Positions 35,706-46,179 are shown, numbered from the stretch's first letter. The stretch: DNA of 64,000 nt from Bacteroides sp. ET71 (GCF_023336905.1 NZ_JAMBLS010000011.1:1-64000), one strand, 5' to 3'. Program-made: numbers and translations. The notes: generated by a model not told the origin, from the sequence alone.

Positions 35706-36560
35706 TTATTCCGTTAATATTTCGTTGCCTGTCTCTGTTATCAAGATTTGGCTTTCCCATTGCGCCGAGGGTAGCCCATCGTCCGTCAGTACAGTCCAGC
35801 CGTCGGCTTCGTCGATGTAGACATCGTATCGTCCCATGTTAATCATGGGCTCGATGGTGAAGGTCATGCCCGGGACAATGAGCATGCCGGTTCCCCGTTT
35901 TCCGAAATGCTCGACATCGGGTTCCTCATGGAATTTCACGCCGCAACCGTGTCCGCATAAATCACGCACCACGCTGTATCCGTTCTTCTCGGCATGTTCC
36001 TGGATGGCGGCGCCCACGTCTCCCAGGCGGGTCCAAGGCTGGGCTGTTTGTACACCTATGTCGCGACATTCTTTGGTGACTTGCACCAGCCTGCGCATCT
36101 CGGGGCTGACGTTGCCTATGAGAAACATGCGCGATGCATCAGAAAAATACCCTTTGTAAATGGTCGATACGTCCACGTTGATGATGTCACCGTCTTTCAG
36201 GACTTCATGAGTACTCGGTATCCCGTGGCACACGACTTCGTTGATGCTGGTGCAGACGCTTTTAGGGAATCCTTCGTAGAGGAAGGGAGCCGGTATGGCA
36301 TCGTGGTCTGTCGTGAAGCAATACACCATGTGGTCGATGTCCGCCGTAGTCATGCCCTCTTGTATGTGGTCGGCAATGTAATCCAGCAAGGCTGTGTTGA
36401 TGCGTGCGCTGGCACGTATCCCTTCTATCTGTTGGGCAGTACGTAGCAAGTGCCGTTGCGGAAGGCGGTATCCTTCCTTTTTGTAGTGTTGAATTTTGGC
36501 TTCTACTTCCTCAGAGTAACCTTTGGGGGTGAAACGCGGTTGATGAATAAACTTTTTCAT
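35706..36560 (-). CDS. map: Type I methionine aminopeptidase with short N-terminal extension
   Basis: Removes the initiator methionine from new proteins; cytoplasmic, binuclear metal enzyme. The metal ligands lie in NVDVSTIYKGYFSDASR (two Asp), GHGCGVKFHEEP (His), FTIEPM (Glu) and WESQILIT (Glu). The first 40 residues form a basic extension before the pita-bread core, which makes the protein 284 residues against about 250-265 for the shortest relatives. It is a single gene with promoter TAACTTTG on the minus strand at 36582-36589. Bacteroides genomes usually have another copy near ribosomal genes, so this one may be the second. Confidence 0.93.
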   Translation of the reverse strand: MKKFIHQPRFTPKGYSEEVEAKIQHYKKEGYRLPQRHLLRTAQQIEGIRASARINTALLDYIADHIQEGMTTADIDHMVYCFTTDHDAIPAPFLYEGFPKSVCTSINEVVCHGIPSTHEVLKDGDIINVDVSTIYKGYFSDASRMFLIGNVSPEMRRLVQVTKECRDIGVQTAQPWTRLGDVGAAIQEHAEKNGYSVVRDLCGHGCGVKFHEEPDVEHFGKRGTGMLIVPGMTFTIEPMINMGRYDVYIDEADGWTVLTDDGLPSAQWESQILITETGNEILTE

Positions 36561-36581
36561 GTCGTTAAACTTTTAGTGCTG

Positions 36582-36589
36582 CAAAGTTA
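36582..36589 (-). promoter_or_regulatory. -7 promoter element, map
   Basis: TAACTTTG on the minus strand, 21 bases upstream of the start. Confidence 0.6.
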
Positions 36590-36685
36590 CGCACTTGTGT
36601 GGAAACTATCCTTGGTTCGGGCAAAAATATCCGTTTGTCGGGGAAAGAAAACTGTCATTTCCGTGCGTGTTGTTTATTAATTGTT

Positions 36686-36693
36686 TACCTTTG
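36686..36693 (+). promoter_or_regulatory. -7 promoter element, epimerase-like gene
   Basis: TACCTTTG, 46 bases upstream of the start at 36740. Confidence 0.55.
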
Positions 36694-36739
36694 TCTGTCT
36701 TGCTTGAAACGTGAATAAACCTTTTAAAATATCTACGTT

Positions 36740-37618
36740 ATGAATACATTGTCTAATTCAGACTTGACACTTCAAGTCTCTTCCCATGGCGCTGAGCTGT
36801 GCAGCATCCGTGGTAACAATGGCCATGAGTATCTTTGGCAGGCCGATCCGGTCTATTGGAAACGTCATTCCCCCGTTTTATTCCCCATTGTAGGCAGTGT
36901 GTGGGAGAATGAATACCGACACGAAGGACGAACTTATCAGTTGACCCAACATGGCTTTGCCCGTGATATGGACTTTGAACTGGTAGAAGAATCTTCTTCT
37001 TACTTGTTATACCGTCTGGTTGATGACGAAGAAACACGGAGGAAATATCCTTTCTCTTTCTCGTTGGAAATAGGCTACCGTCTTGAGGGGCGCCGTATTG
37101 AAGTGACCTGGCGGGTGACTAACCGGGGCACAGAAGTCATGTACTTCCAGATAGGAGCCCATCCGGCTTTCTACTTTCCCGATTATAATCCGGTTGAATC
37201 GCAACGTGGCTATCTGGGCTTTGACCGAATAACAGGCTTGCACTATAAATTGATTTCGGAAAAAGGATGTGCAGATGTTTCAACCGCTTATCCGTTGCAA
37301 TTGAACGGGCAGGGCTTGTTGCCACTCGATGTACATACTTTCGATGCAGATGCACTTATCTTGGAGGATAGCCAAGTGAAGGAAGTCGTTTTGTATGATA
37401 ATGCTCAAAGGCCCTGTCTGGCTCTTTATTTTGACGCTCCGGTTGTAGGGCTTTGGTCGCCTCCGGGGAAGAATGCCCCGTTCGTTTGCATTGAACCGTG
37501 GTATGGGCGTTGCGACCGTGCTCATTATGAGGGTGAGTTGAAAGATAAAGATTGGGTTCAGCATTTGGAGCCGCAATCTGTATTTGAAGGAGGATATATG
37601 ATAGAAATCCTCCCCTGA
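36740..37618 (+). CDS. Aldose 1-epimerase family protein (LACX/YeaD-like)
   Basis: Beta-sandwich sugar mutarotase family. Visible motifs are SSHGAELCSIRG, EYLWQADPVYWKRHSPVLFPIVG, the LTQHGFARDMDFE segment with the conserved His and Arg, IGAHPAFYFP with the second His, and ICIEPWYGR-like CIEPWYGRCD near the C-terminus. It has 292 residues, cytoplasmic, no signal peptide. The subgroup is the one that includes YeaD-like hexose-6-phosphate 1-epimerases and LacX proteins; the exact sugar is unknown. It is monocistronic, with a bidirectional terminator shared with the TPR gene. Confidence 0.88.
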   Translation: MNTLSNSDLTLQVSSHGAELCSIRGNNGHEYLWQADPVYWKRHSPVLFPIVGSVWENEYRHEGRTYQLTQHGFARDMDFELVEESSSYLLYRLVDDEETRRKYPFSFSLEIGYRLEGRRIEVTWRVTNRGTEVMYFQIGAHPAFYFPDYNPVESQRGYLGFDRITGLHYKLISEKGCADVSTAYPLQLNGQGLLPLDVHTFDADALILEDSQVKEVVLYDNAQRPCLALYFDAPVVGLWSPPGKNAPFVCIEPWYGRCDRAHYEGELKDKDWVQHLEPQSVFEGGYMIEILP

Positions 37619-37639
37619 TTGTGTCAGAAGCATGAATGA

Positions 37640-37699
37640 AGAAAGGGTATGCCCCTGCCGAGTATATGAAAACTCGTCGTGTCCGGCATACCCTTCTTG
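37640..37699. terminator. Bidirectional terminator between epimerase-like and TPR genes
   Basis: An 11-bp perfect core stem (AAGGGTATGCC near 37643-37653 with 37685-37695) with flanking partial pairing, between two convergent genes. Confidence 0.75.
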
Positions 37700-37704
37700 T
37701 GCGA

Positions 37705-39120
37705 TTAGCGTAAGGCGCTGAATATATTCTTTATGGCTTGTTCAAGGCTTTCTTTGCCTTCTTGGCTCAAGAGTTTTTGTATCTCTATCAGACCGTCTAT
37801 GGTGAGTGGATGTTCGCACAACCGATTGTATTTCAGGAAATTCTCTTTGTCCCTCAACAATAGATACGTCGTGGCTAATTTCTCATTGATTTGGAAGAAA
37901 TCCGGCTCCATTTCTTTGGCTTTCTCGAAGGCTTCTTTCCCTTCCTCAAGATATAAGTTCTCTATGCAAGCCATGCCTATTTCGTTCCAAGTAAGGGCAT
38001 AAGGTGCATACTGCAATGCTTTCTCCCAGCATAAGTGCCCCTTGTCATAACGCCTTTCTTCCAGCCACATTCTTCCTTCCAACAAGTGTACATCTGCATC
38101 TTCCGGATCTGTCTCATGGGCCTTTTTCCAGTATTGGTCAGATAGCTGTGTTTGATTCATTCTCCGATAGCATACTGCTATGTTTGCATATAACATGGCA
38201 CGGCTGATTATGATGTCATCTTCATATTCGTCAAGAGCCAGTTGCAGGTAGCTGAGGGCCTCTTCCCATTTCTTTTCCGCACTTTTGGCCAGCCCGTTCA
38301 GTGTGTCGATGAAGCATTGGGAGACGATGCCCAAATCACCTGCTTTCTTGAAACATTCCAGTGCTTTTTCATCGTTTTGCAAATAGAAGAAGGCGTATCC
38401 TTTCATTAAATAGGCGTCGGGGAAATCTTCGTCTGAAATGGTGGCATAGTCGCAAGCTTCGATTGCTTTGTTATACATCTGTTGGTCGAAGTAGCACCTG
38501 GCCAGTCCAAACCAATAGAAAGCGGAATAGGGATTCTTGTCTATCAGTTTATTGTAGACTTCGATGGCTTTATCGTATTGTTTGGTGCCATAGTAGACAT
38601 CTCCCAATACACTTAGGAAGGGTTCATCGTCACTGTACCGTTCGATCCCGGATTTGAGCCATGTCAGGGCTTCTTGCGGCAATCCTACGTTAATATACAT
38701 ATAAGCAACGTTGATCATTGTGTCCACATCATCTTGCTCGTCGATAGTGTCTAGCAGTGATATGGCTTTGGGCCTTTCGTTGTTGAGTATGTATATTTGT
38801 GCTTGCAGTATCTTGGTGTCGGTCTGTGTGCTGTCCAGTTGGTTGGCGATTTGCTGGGCTGCTTCCAGGTTGTTGTCATCCAAGTATAGGTATGCCTGTT
38901 CTATCAGCAATGATATGTTTTCGGGATGCAGTGTTAGCCCGTAGCTTGCGACTTCGTGGGCCATGTCTCGTTTTTGCCGGACGCTGTACCAATCGGCTAA
39001 GTCGGCTAAATCTTCTGCATCGAGGTAAATGCTTTGCTGATTTAGTTTGGCTTTTTCGTATCGTTCTGCCATCTCTTGCAATTCTCTTTCTCTGCCGGAT
39101 AACAGGTTCTTTTTGTTCAT
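37705..39120 (-). CDS. TPR-repeat protein
   Basis: 471 residues of tandem tetratricopeptide units (for example AYMYINVGLPQEALTWLKSG, VYYGTKQYDKAIEVYNKLID, ARCYFDQQMYNKAIEACDYA, GYAFFYLQNDEKALECFKKA) with no signal peptide or membrane segment, so it is a cytoplasmic helical scaffold. The family binds partner proteins; no partner is evident. It starts 34 bases after the glnS stop and is probably read on the glnS transcript. Confidence 0.9.
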   Translation of the reverse strand: MNKKNLLSGRERELQEMAERYEKAKLNQQSIYLDAEDLADLADWYSVRQKRDMAHEVASYGLTLHPENISLLIEQAYLYLDDNNLEAAQQIANQLDSTQTDTKILQAQIYILNNERPKAISLLDTIDEQDDVDTMINVAYMYINVGLPQEALTWLKSGIERYSDDEPFLSVLGDVYYGTKQYDKAIEVYNKLIDKNPYSAFYWFGLARCYFDQQMYNKAIEACDYATISDEDFPDAYLMKGYAFFYLQNDEKALECFKKAGDLGIVSQCFIDTLNGLAKSAEKKWEEALSYLQLALDEYEDDIIISRAMLYANIAVCYRRMNQTQLSDQYWKKAHETDPEDADVHLLEGRMWLEERRYDKGHLCWEKALQYAPYALTWNEIGMACIENLYLEEGKEAFEKAKEMEPDFFQINEKLATTYLLLRDKENFLKYNRLCEHPLTIDGLIEIQKLLSQEGKESLEQAIKNIFSALR

Positions 39121-39154
39121 ATATAGAGGTTAAGTGTGTGGTGGTAATGGAGAA

Positions 39155-40894
<1,740 letters not shown>

Positions 40895-40922
40895 GATGTT
40901 GTTGTATTGATAGATTTGGCTA

Positions 40923-40930
40923 CAAAAGTA
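40923..40930 (-). promoter_or_regulatory. -7 promoter element, glnS
   Basis: TACTTTTG on the minus strand, 28 bases upstream of the start. Confidence 0.5.
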
Positions 40931-41013
40931 CGACTATTTTTCGGGATAATGCCATCCGGGGGAAGTTTTTAGCGCTTCGGGGGCGATTTTTGGGGCGGTT
41001 GGGAGGGGGTTGG

Positions 41014-41145
41014 AAATGCGCAGTAGCGCCGTTGAAAATGCGATATAGGGCGTTTCAAACTCCGCTACTGCGCAGTTATAAACGCGCTACTGCGCATTTT
41101 TAACTCCGTTACTGCGCATTTTTAACGGCGCTACTGCGCATTTTC
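41014..41145. repeat. 22-bp tandem array (4 units) with an inverted copy
   Basis: Units begin at 41058, 41080, 41102 and 41124 and share (A)AC..CG(C/T)TACTGCGCA followed by T-rich bases. The 20 bases at 41014-41033 are the exact complement of 41124-41143, so the transcript can form a 20-bp stem enclosing the other units. It lies between pstS (ending at 41175) and the glnS promoter, both leftward. Confidence 0.92.
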
Positions 41146-41174
41146 AGCGGCATCGCGCAGCCCCTCCGGAGGGT

Positions 41175-41993
41175 TTACCGGACGGGGATGTAGCCGCTCC
41201 GGCGGATGATTTCCTGTCCCTGGTCGGAGAGGATGAAGTCCATTAGCGGGGCGACTGCGGCCGAGTCTTTGGCGTTGTAATAATAATAGAGGGGCCGGAC
41301 GATGGGGTAGGTCTTGTTGACCGCATTCTCCAGGCTTGGTTCGGCGAAGTGCTGCCCGTCGTACGACACGGCCAGCGTCTTGATGCGGTGCGACACATAG
41401 GCCAGTCCGACGTAGCCAATGGCGCCTCGGGTCTGGCTGACCGACTGGATGATGGCTCCCGTGGCCGGCATCGAGAGGCTGCTGCTCATGTAGTTCTTGT
41501 TCTTCAGCACGCTTTCCTTGAAGAACTCGTAGGTGCCCGAAGACGTCTCGCGCGAGTAGACCACAATCTTGCGGTCCTCGCCTCCTACCTCCTTCCAGTT
41601 CGTGATTTTCCCGCGGAAGATGCCTTCCAACTGCTCACGCGTCAGCCTCCCCACCGGGTTCGACGGGTGTACCACCACGGCCAGGGCGTCGTAGGCTATG
41701 ACAGCCTCTTTCAAGTCTTCGCCCGCCGCCTTCGCCTTCATCTGCTCGCCGAACTTGATGGCGCGCGAAGCCATGGCAATGTCCGTCGTCTTGTCCAGCA
41801 ATGCCGAGATGCCCACGCCGCTGCCGCCGCCGGTGACGGTGACCCGTGCATCGGGGTTGAGTGCCATGAACCGTTCGGCAGTCTGTTGGGCGATAGGCAA
41901 CACCGTGTCGCTGCCTTTGATGCGTTGTGCATTCATCGGAGTGGACATTCCTGCCAGTAACCAACCAAGCAGTAGGAGAGTAGTCGTTTTCAT
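41175..41993 (-). CDS. pstS: Phosphate ABC transporter substrate-binding protein
   Basis: Periplasmic phosphate-binding protein feeding PstCAB. The signal peptide ends near MNA (residue 22). The phosphate-binding segments are GSDTVLPIAQ, TGGGSGVGISAL, IAMASRAIKFGE and SRETSSGTYEFF; GAIGYVGLAYVS lies near the C-terminus. It has 272 residues, the short form common in Bacteroidetes. It is divergent from pstC, with 11-bp repeats resembling Pho boxes just upstream of its -7 region. Confidence 0.95.
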   Translation of the reverse strand: MKTTTLLLLGWLLAGMSTPMNAQRIKGSDTVLPIAQQTAERFMALNPDARVTVTGGGSGVGISALLDKTTDIAMASRAIKFGEQMKAKAAGEDLKEAVIAYDALAVVVHPSNPVGRLTREQLEGIFRGKITNWKEVGGEDRKIVVYSRETSSGTYEFFKESVLKNKNYMSSSLSMPATGAIIQSVSQTRGAIGYVGLAYVSHRIKTLAVSYDGQHFAEPSLENAVNKTYPIVRPLYYYYNAKDSAAVAPLMDFILSDQGQEIIRRSGYIPVR

Positions 41994-42022
41994 TTTCTAT
42001 TCCAACTTTAAATTTGCGCTTG

Positions 42023-42060
42023 CAAAGTAAGCGAACAGATGTTACAAACTCTTTACAAAC
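42023..42060 (-). promoter_or_regulatory. pstS promoter with candidate Pho box
   Basis: TTACTTTG on the minus strand (42023-42030) resembles the -7 element. Immediately upstream are two direct copies of TTACAAAC (42042-42049 and 42053-42060) with an 11-bp period, the spacing used by PhoB/PhoP boxes. Confidence 0.55.
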
Positions 42061-42088
42061 GCCCCTCCCGCAGTGAATGTAATAGAAT

Positions 42089-42156
42089 TGTAACACGTAT
42101 GTAACACTTCTTTCAACAGACAGACACACATCCTTAACATCTATCCCGTTTCTTTG
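42089..42156 (+). promoter_or_regulatory. pstC promoter with candidate Pho box
   Basis: Two direct copies of TGTAACAC (42089-42096 and 42100-42107), again with an 11-bp period and in opposite sense to the pair near pstS. A weak -7 (TTTCTTTG, 42149-42156) precedes pstC by 30 bases. Confidence 0.5.
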
Positions 42157-42186
42157 CACGCGGAAAATTCAATAACCTATAAAGTA

Positions 42187-43371
42187 ATGAGGAACGTATT
42201 GGAAAAGATTGTTGCAGGAGTGCTGACATGCAGCGGCTTTGTGACGAGTTTGACGATAGTGCTCATCGTCCTGTTCCTTTTCTCGGAAGCTTTGGGCCTG
42301 TTCGGCAGCAAAGTCATAGAGGAAGGATATGTACTGGCACTGAATCAGGAGAATGTGGTAGATGAACTCTCTCCGCGTGAGATTAAGGACATCTTCGACG
42401 AAGAAATCACTAACTGGCGAGAAGTCGGCGGTGCCGACTGTCCCATTCACCTTTTCCGTTTGGAAGATGTGAAATCCTATTTTACGGAAGAAGAACTGGG
42501 CGCCGCTTACGAGAACGCCGGTGCCTGCATCACCTCGCTGGTGGAGCGCACGCCGGGCATCATAGCCTTCATACCCGAACAATTCGTCGTACATCCGGAC
42601 TCGGTCCATTTGATTAAAGACAACACCATCTCCGTGGCCGACGTCTTTGCCGGAGCCGAATGGTTCCCGACCGCCACTCCTGCCCCCCAGTTCGGTTTCC
42701 TCCCTCTGATAACAGGCACGCTCTGGGTCAGCTTCTTTGCCATACTTTTCGCCTTGCCCTTTGGTCTGGCCGTCGCCATCTATATGTCAGAAGTTGCCCC
42801 GCACCGGGTGCGCAACATGCTGAAGCCCGTTATCGAACTGTTGAGCGGTATCCCTTCGGTGGTCTACGGCTTCTTCGGCCTCATTGTGATTGTGCCTTTC
42901 TTGCAGCAGACGTTCGACCTGCCGGTGGGCGAGAGCGGTCTGGCGGGCGCCCTGGTGTTGGCCATCATGGCGCTGCCCACTATCATCACAGTGACGGAAG
43001 ACGCCATGCGCAATTGTCCGCGTGCCATGCGCGAGGCGAGCCTGGCGCTGGGCGCGTCGCAGTGGCAGACCATCTATAAGGTGGTCATACCGTATTCTAT
43101 CTCGGGTATTACCTCGGGCGTCGTGCTGGGCATCGGCCGTGCCGTGGGCGAGACGATGGCCGTGCTGATGGTGACGGGCAATGCGGCGGTCATCCCGCAC
43201 AGTATTCTGGAGCCTCTGCGCACCATTCCCGCTACCATTGCCGCCGAGTTGGGCGAAGCTCCTGCGGGTGGGGCGCATTACGGCGCACTGTTCATGCTGG
43301 GTGTCGTACTTTTCTTCATTAGTTTGCTAATCAACTTCACGGTAGAAGCCGTGTCTTCTAAACAGAAATAA
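42187..43371 (+). CDS. pstC: Phosphate ABC transporter permease PstC with PstS-like periplasmic insert
   Basis: Inner-membrane permease half. The start at the ATG 42187 (MRNVLEKIVAGV) precedes the first membrane helix (about 18-37). Between helix 1 and the permease core lies an extra segment (about 48-135). It resembles the central part of PstS: LSPREIKDIFDEEITNWREV here against LTREQLEGIFRGKITNWKEV in the PstS of this window, followed by TPGIIAFIP against RGAIGYV. The permease core with the EAA loop (EASLALGASQWQTIYKVVIP) follows. The total is 394 residues, longer than the 300-320 of simple PstC. pstA starts 3 bases after its stop. Confidence 0.94.
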   Translation: MRNVLEKIVAGVLTCSGFVTSLTIVLIVLFLFSEALGLFGSKVIEEGYVLALNQENVVDELSPREIKDIFDEEITNWREVGGADCPIHLFRLEDVKSYFTEEELGAAYENAGACITSLVERTPGIIAFIPEQFVVHPDSVHLIKDNTISVADVFAGAEWFPTATPAPQFGFLPLITGTLWVSFFAILFALPFGLAVAIYMSEVAPHRVRNMLKPVIELLSGIPSVVYGFFGLIVIVPFLQQTFDLPVGESGLAGALVLAIMALPTIITVTEDAMRNCPRAMREASLALGASQWQTIYKVVIPYSISGITSGVVLGIGRAVGETMAVLMVTGNAAVIPHSILEPLRTIPATIAAELGEAPAGGAHYGALFMLGVVLFFISLLINFTVEAVSSKQK

Positions 43372-43373
43372 TC

Positions 43374-44234
43374 ATGATGAACAGGAAACGTCTTTCTCAA
43401 CGGCTGGCCTTCGGTTTGTTCCGCCTGCTCAGCTTCAGCGTAGTGGTGATATTGTTTGCCATTCTTGCCTTCATATTATATAAAGGTGTGGGAGTTATCA
43501 GTTGGGACTTCATTTTTACAGCCCCGTCTGACGGCATGACCTCTGGCGGCATCTGGCCGGCCATTGTCGGCACGTTCTATCTGATGGTGGGTAGTGCGCT
43601 TTTCGCCTTCCCCGTGGGCGTGATGAGCGGTATCTACATGAATGAATATGCACCGAAGGGGTGGATTGTGCGCTTCATCCGCGTGATGACCAACAACTTG
43701 AGCGGCATCCCCTCCATCGTTTTCGGTCTGTTCGGCATGGCCTTGTTTGTCAATTACCTGGGTTTTGGCGACAGCATCCTGGCCGGCTCGCTCACTTTGG
43801 GGCTGCTCAGCCTGCCGCTGGTCATCCGTACTACGGAAGAGGCGCTGAAGGCCATTCCTGACAGTATGCGCGAGGGCAGCCGGGCCTTGGGGGCGACAAA
43901 GCTCCAGACCATCTGGCATGTCATTCTGCCCATGGGTATGCCCAACATCATTACCGGGCTTATCCTGGCCCTGGGGCGCGTGTCGGGCGAGACGGCGCCC
44001 ATTCTCTTCACCTGCGCCGCCTATTTCTTGCCGCAGCTCCCCGGCAGTATCCTCGACCAGTGCATGGCTTTGCCCTACCATTTGTATGTCATTTCCACGA
44101 GTGGCACCGACCTCGACGCGCAGTTGCCCATTGCTTATGGCACGGCGTTGGTTTTGATTATAATAATCCTTTTCGTAAATTTGCTGGCCAATGCCTTGCG
44201 CAAGTATTTCGAGAAGAAGATTAAGACGAACTGA
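43374..44234 (+). CDS. pstA: Phosphate ABC transporter permease PstA
   Basis: Second inner-membrane permease half of the phosphate importer. It has six predicted membrane segments, the family region [20 protein letters not shown] and the EAA loop [20 protein letters not shown]. It has 286 residues. The ATG at 43374 or the next one at 43377 could be used. It is separated from pstB by a 152-base gap holding a tandem array, which is unusual inside a tight transporter operon. Confidence 0.95.
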   Translation: MMNRKRLSQRLAFGLFRLLSFSVVVILFAILAFILYKGVGVISWDFIFTAPSDGMTSGGIWPAIVGTFYLMVGSALFAFPVGVMSGIYMNEYAPKGWIVRFIRVMTNNLSGIPSIVFGLFGMALFVNYLGFGDSILAGSLTLGLLSLPLVIRTTEEALKAIPDSMREGSRALGATKLQTIWHVILPMGMPNIITGLILALGRVSGETAPILFTCAAYFLPQLPGSILDQCMALPYHLYVISTSGTDLDAQLPIAYGTALVLIIIILFVNLLANALRKYFEKKIKTN

Positions 44235-44242
44235 CTCCATTC

Positions 44243-44350
44243 CGTTCGGAATGTCCGAACAAAAATCGAGTGGTTTGCTCGAACCAGCCCGAGCGGTTTG
44301 CTCGAACCAACCCGAGCGGTTTGCTCGAACCAGCTCGAGCAAACTGCTTG
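44243..44350. repeat. 23-bp tandem array (3.6 units) between pstA and pstB, with a flanking hairpin
   Basis: Units begin at 44267, 44290, 44313 and 44336 (partial); each contains CGAGCGGTTTGCTCG, whose CGAGC/GCTCG ends can pair. Just upstream, 44243-44259 is a 7-bp hairpin (GTTCGGA, ATG, TCCGAAC). The array lies inside the operon, so it is transcribed. Confidence 0.9.
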
Positions 44351-44386
44351 CAAAACTTATTACGAAACATTAATTATACAGATAAG

Positions 44387-45139
44387 ATGAACAAAATCGA
44401 AACGCACGATGTCAACTTCTGGTACGGCGACTTCCACGCCCTGAAAGGCATCAGCATGAATATTGAAGAGAAATCGGTGGTAGCCTTCATCGGTCCCTCG
44501 GGCTGTGGCAAGTCTACCTTTCTGCGCCTGCTGAACCGGATGAACGACCTGATTCCCGGTACCCGTCTGGAAGGGAAAATCCAGATAGACGGGCAGGATA
44601 TCTATGCCAAAGGCGTGCAAGTGGACGAATTGCGCAAGAACGTTGGCATGGTCTTTCAACGCCCCAACCCCTTTCCCAAGAGCATCTTCGAGAATGTGGC
44701 CTATGGCCTCCGCGTCAACGGTGTGAAGGATGAAAGCTTTATTCGCCAGCGCGTCGAAGAAACCTTGAAAGGAGCTGCTCTGTGGGACGAAGTGAAGGAT
44801 AAGCTGAAGGTGTCGGCCTACGCCCTCTCCGGCGGACAGCAACAACGCCTCTGCATCGCCCGCGCCATGGCCGTATCGCCCTCGGTGCTGCTGATGGACG
44901 AACCCGCCTCGGCTCTCGACCCCATCTCCACGGCCAAGGTCGAAGAACTCATCCACGAATTGAAGAACGATTACACCATCGTCATCGTTACCCATAACAT
45001 GCAGCAGGCAGCGCGTGTCAGTGACCGTACCGCCTTCTTCTACATGGGCAACATGGTCGAAATTGGCGACACCAAAGATATTTTCACTAACCCGACGAAA
45101 CTCGAAACCCAGAACTATATCACCGGGCGATTTGGTTAA
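44387..45139 (+). CDS. pstB: Phosphate ABC transporter ATP-binding protein
   Basis: ATPase of the phosphate importer. Walker A is GPSGCGKST, the signature is [16 protein letters not shown] and Walker B is [13 protein letters not shown]; the D-loop and switch His (VTHNMQQA) are present. It has 250 residues. I use the ATG at 44387; the frame extends upstream into the tandem array only through GTG at 44270, which would add a repeat-encoded tail with no precedent. Confidence 0.96.
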   Translation: MNKIETHDVNFWYGDFHALKGISMNIEEKSVVAFIGPSGCGKSTFLRLLNRMNDLIPGTRLEGKIQIDGQDIYAKGVQVDELRKNVGMVFQRPNPFPKSIFENVAYGLRVNGVKDESFIRQRVEETLKGAALWDEVKDKLKVSAYALSGGQQQRLCIARAMAVSPSVLLMDEPASALDPISTAKVEELIHELKNDYTIVIVTHNMQQAARVSDRTAFFYMGNMVEIGDTKDIFTNPTKLETQNYITGRFG

Positions 45140-45148
45140 AAAGGAGGT

Positions 45149-45245
45149 CTCTCCCCATCCCTTCCCCGTGGGGAGAGGGCTTAGCCGTCAGGGCTGGTTA
45201 TATATAGGCACGCGTCACCTTCCCCACGGGGGAGAGGAGGGAAGG
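45149..45245. repeat. GC-rich palindromic repeats between pstB and phoU
   Basis: A perfect 9-bp hairpin (45149-45157 with 45169-45177, CTCTCCCCA). The block CCTTCCCCGTGGGGAGAGG at 45160-45178 is repeated imperfectly at 45218-45237. It looks like a dispersed CTCCCC-type palindromic repeat; a related short palindrome is the core of the MITE-like element at 13501-13518. Confidence 0.65.
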
Positions 45246-45281
45246 GACTTTAAATGAATTACTTACTTAAAATATCCGATT

Positions 45282-45974
45282 ATGGTCAAATTCATCGAAT
45301 CAGAACTCGTTTTATTGAAGAAAGAAATCGACGAGATGTGGACATTGGTCTACAATCAATTGGAGCGTGCGGGAGATTCTGTCCTCACTTCCGATCGCGA
45401 ACTGGCTCAGCAGGTGTGTGTGTGCGAACGGCGTGTCAATGCCTTCGAACTGAAAATCGACAGCGACGTAGAAGATATTATCGCTCTTTACAATCCCGTG
45501 GCTATCGATTTGCGCTTTGTCCTTGCGATGCTTAAGATTAACAACGATTTGGAGCGTTTGGGCGACTTTGCCGAAGGTATTTCTCGCTTTACCCTCCATG
45601 CGGACGAACCCGTCATGGATGTAGAGCTGATGGAAAAACTGCGTTTGAAGGAGATGGTATCTCAGGTGCTTTCTATGTTAGAACTTGCCAAACGTGCCTT
45701 GCAGGAGGAAAGCCAGGAACTGGCCGTTTCTGTATTTGCAAAAGATAATCTTTTGGACGAAATCAATGCTGAGGCTCCTGCGATATTGGCTGAATACATT
45801 GCCCAACATCCGGAATCCGCCCATTATTGTTTGGACTTGATTAGTGTTTTCCGTAAACTTGAACGCTCGGGAGACCATATCACGAATATTGCCGAGGAAA
45901 TAGTCTTCTTTATTGATGCAAAGGTCTTGAAACATAGTGGAAAGACGGATGAGGGCTACCCGGTAGAGAAATGA
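45282..45974 (+). CDS. phoU: Phosphate-signalling regulator PhoU
   Basis: Helical metal-binding protein that links PstSCAB status to the PhoR/PhoB system and represses the regulon in high phosphate. Two PhoU three-helix repeats are visible, with the acidic metal-cluster segments (KINNDLERLGDFAEGI and FRKLERSGDHITNIAEEI). It has 230 residues. It is the last gene of the pst operon. No phoR/phoB genes are in the window. Confidence 0.94.
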   Translation: MVKFIESELVLLKKEIDEMWTLVYNQLERAGDSVLTSDRELAQQVCVCERRVNAFELKIDSDVEDIIALYNPVAIDLRFVLAMLKINNDLERLGDFAEGISRFTLHADEPVMDVELMEKLRLKEMVSQVLSMLELAKRALQEESQELAVSVFAKDNLLDEINAEAPAILAEYIAQHPESAHYCLDLISVFRKLERSGDHITNIAEEIVFFIDAKVLKHSGKTDEGYPVEK

Positions 45975-46023
45975 GAAGTAAAAGCAGGTTATAAAGATTT
46001 TCTTCAGGATAATCCGTGGATTA

Positions 46024-46055
46024 TTTCAAAAACAAACTTATCTTTGTTTTTGAAA
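46024..46055. repeat. Perfect 13-bp inverted repeat downstream of phoU
   Basis: Arms 46024-46036 and 46043-46055 (TTTCAAAAACAAA and its complement) with a 6-base loop. It may serve as a weak terminator or processing site for the pst operon; no T-tract follows. Confidence 0.55.
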
Positions 46056-46140
46056 AACTTTGCAAATGTAGAAAAGCCCTTCGAAATGATAACGAAACCA
46101 AAAGTTTTTTCGAAAATGTGTTATAGGACATGTTTTTTTA

Positions 46141-46173
46141 TTTGGTAAGTGGCTTTAAAAGGGGCTATATTTG
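46141..46173 (+). promoter_or_regulatory. Full consensus promoter in front of a non-coding stretch
   Basis: TTTG (46141-46144), 21 bases, then TATATTTG (46166-46173). No gene begins nearby, and a terminator lies about 60 bases further on. Confidence 0.65.
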
Positions 46174-46179
46174 CAGCGT

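Noticed and set aside
44270-44386. N-terminal extension of PstB through the tandem array
   Set aside because: The PstB family begins at the ATG at 44387; the extension is repeat-derived and unlike any PstB.
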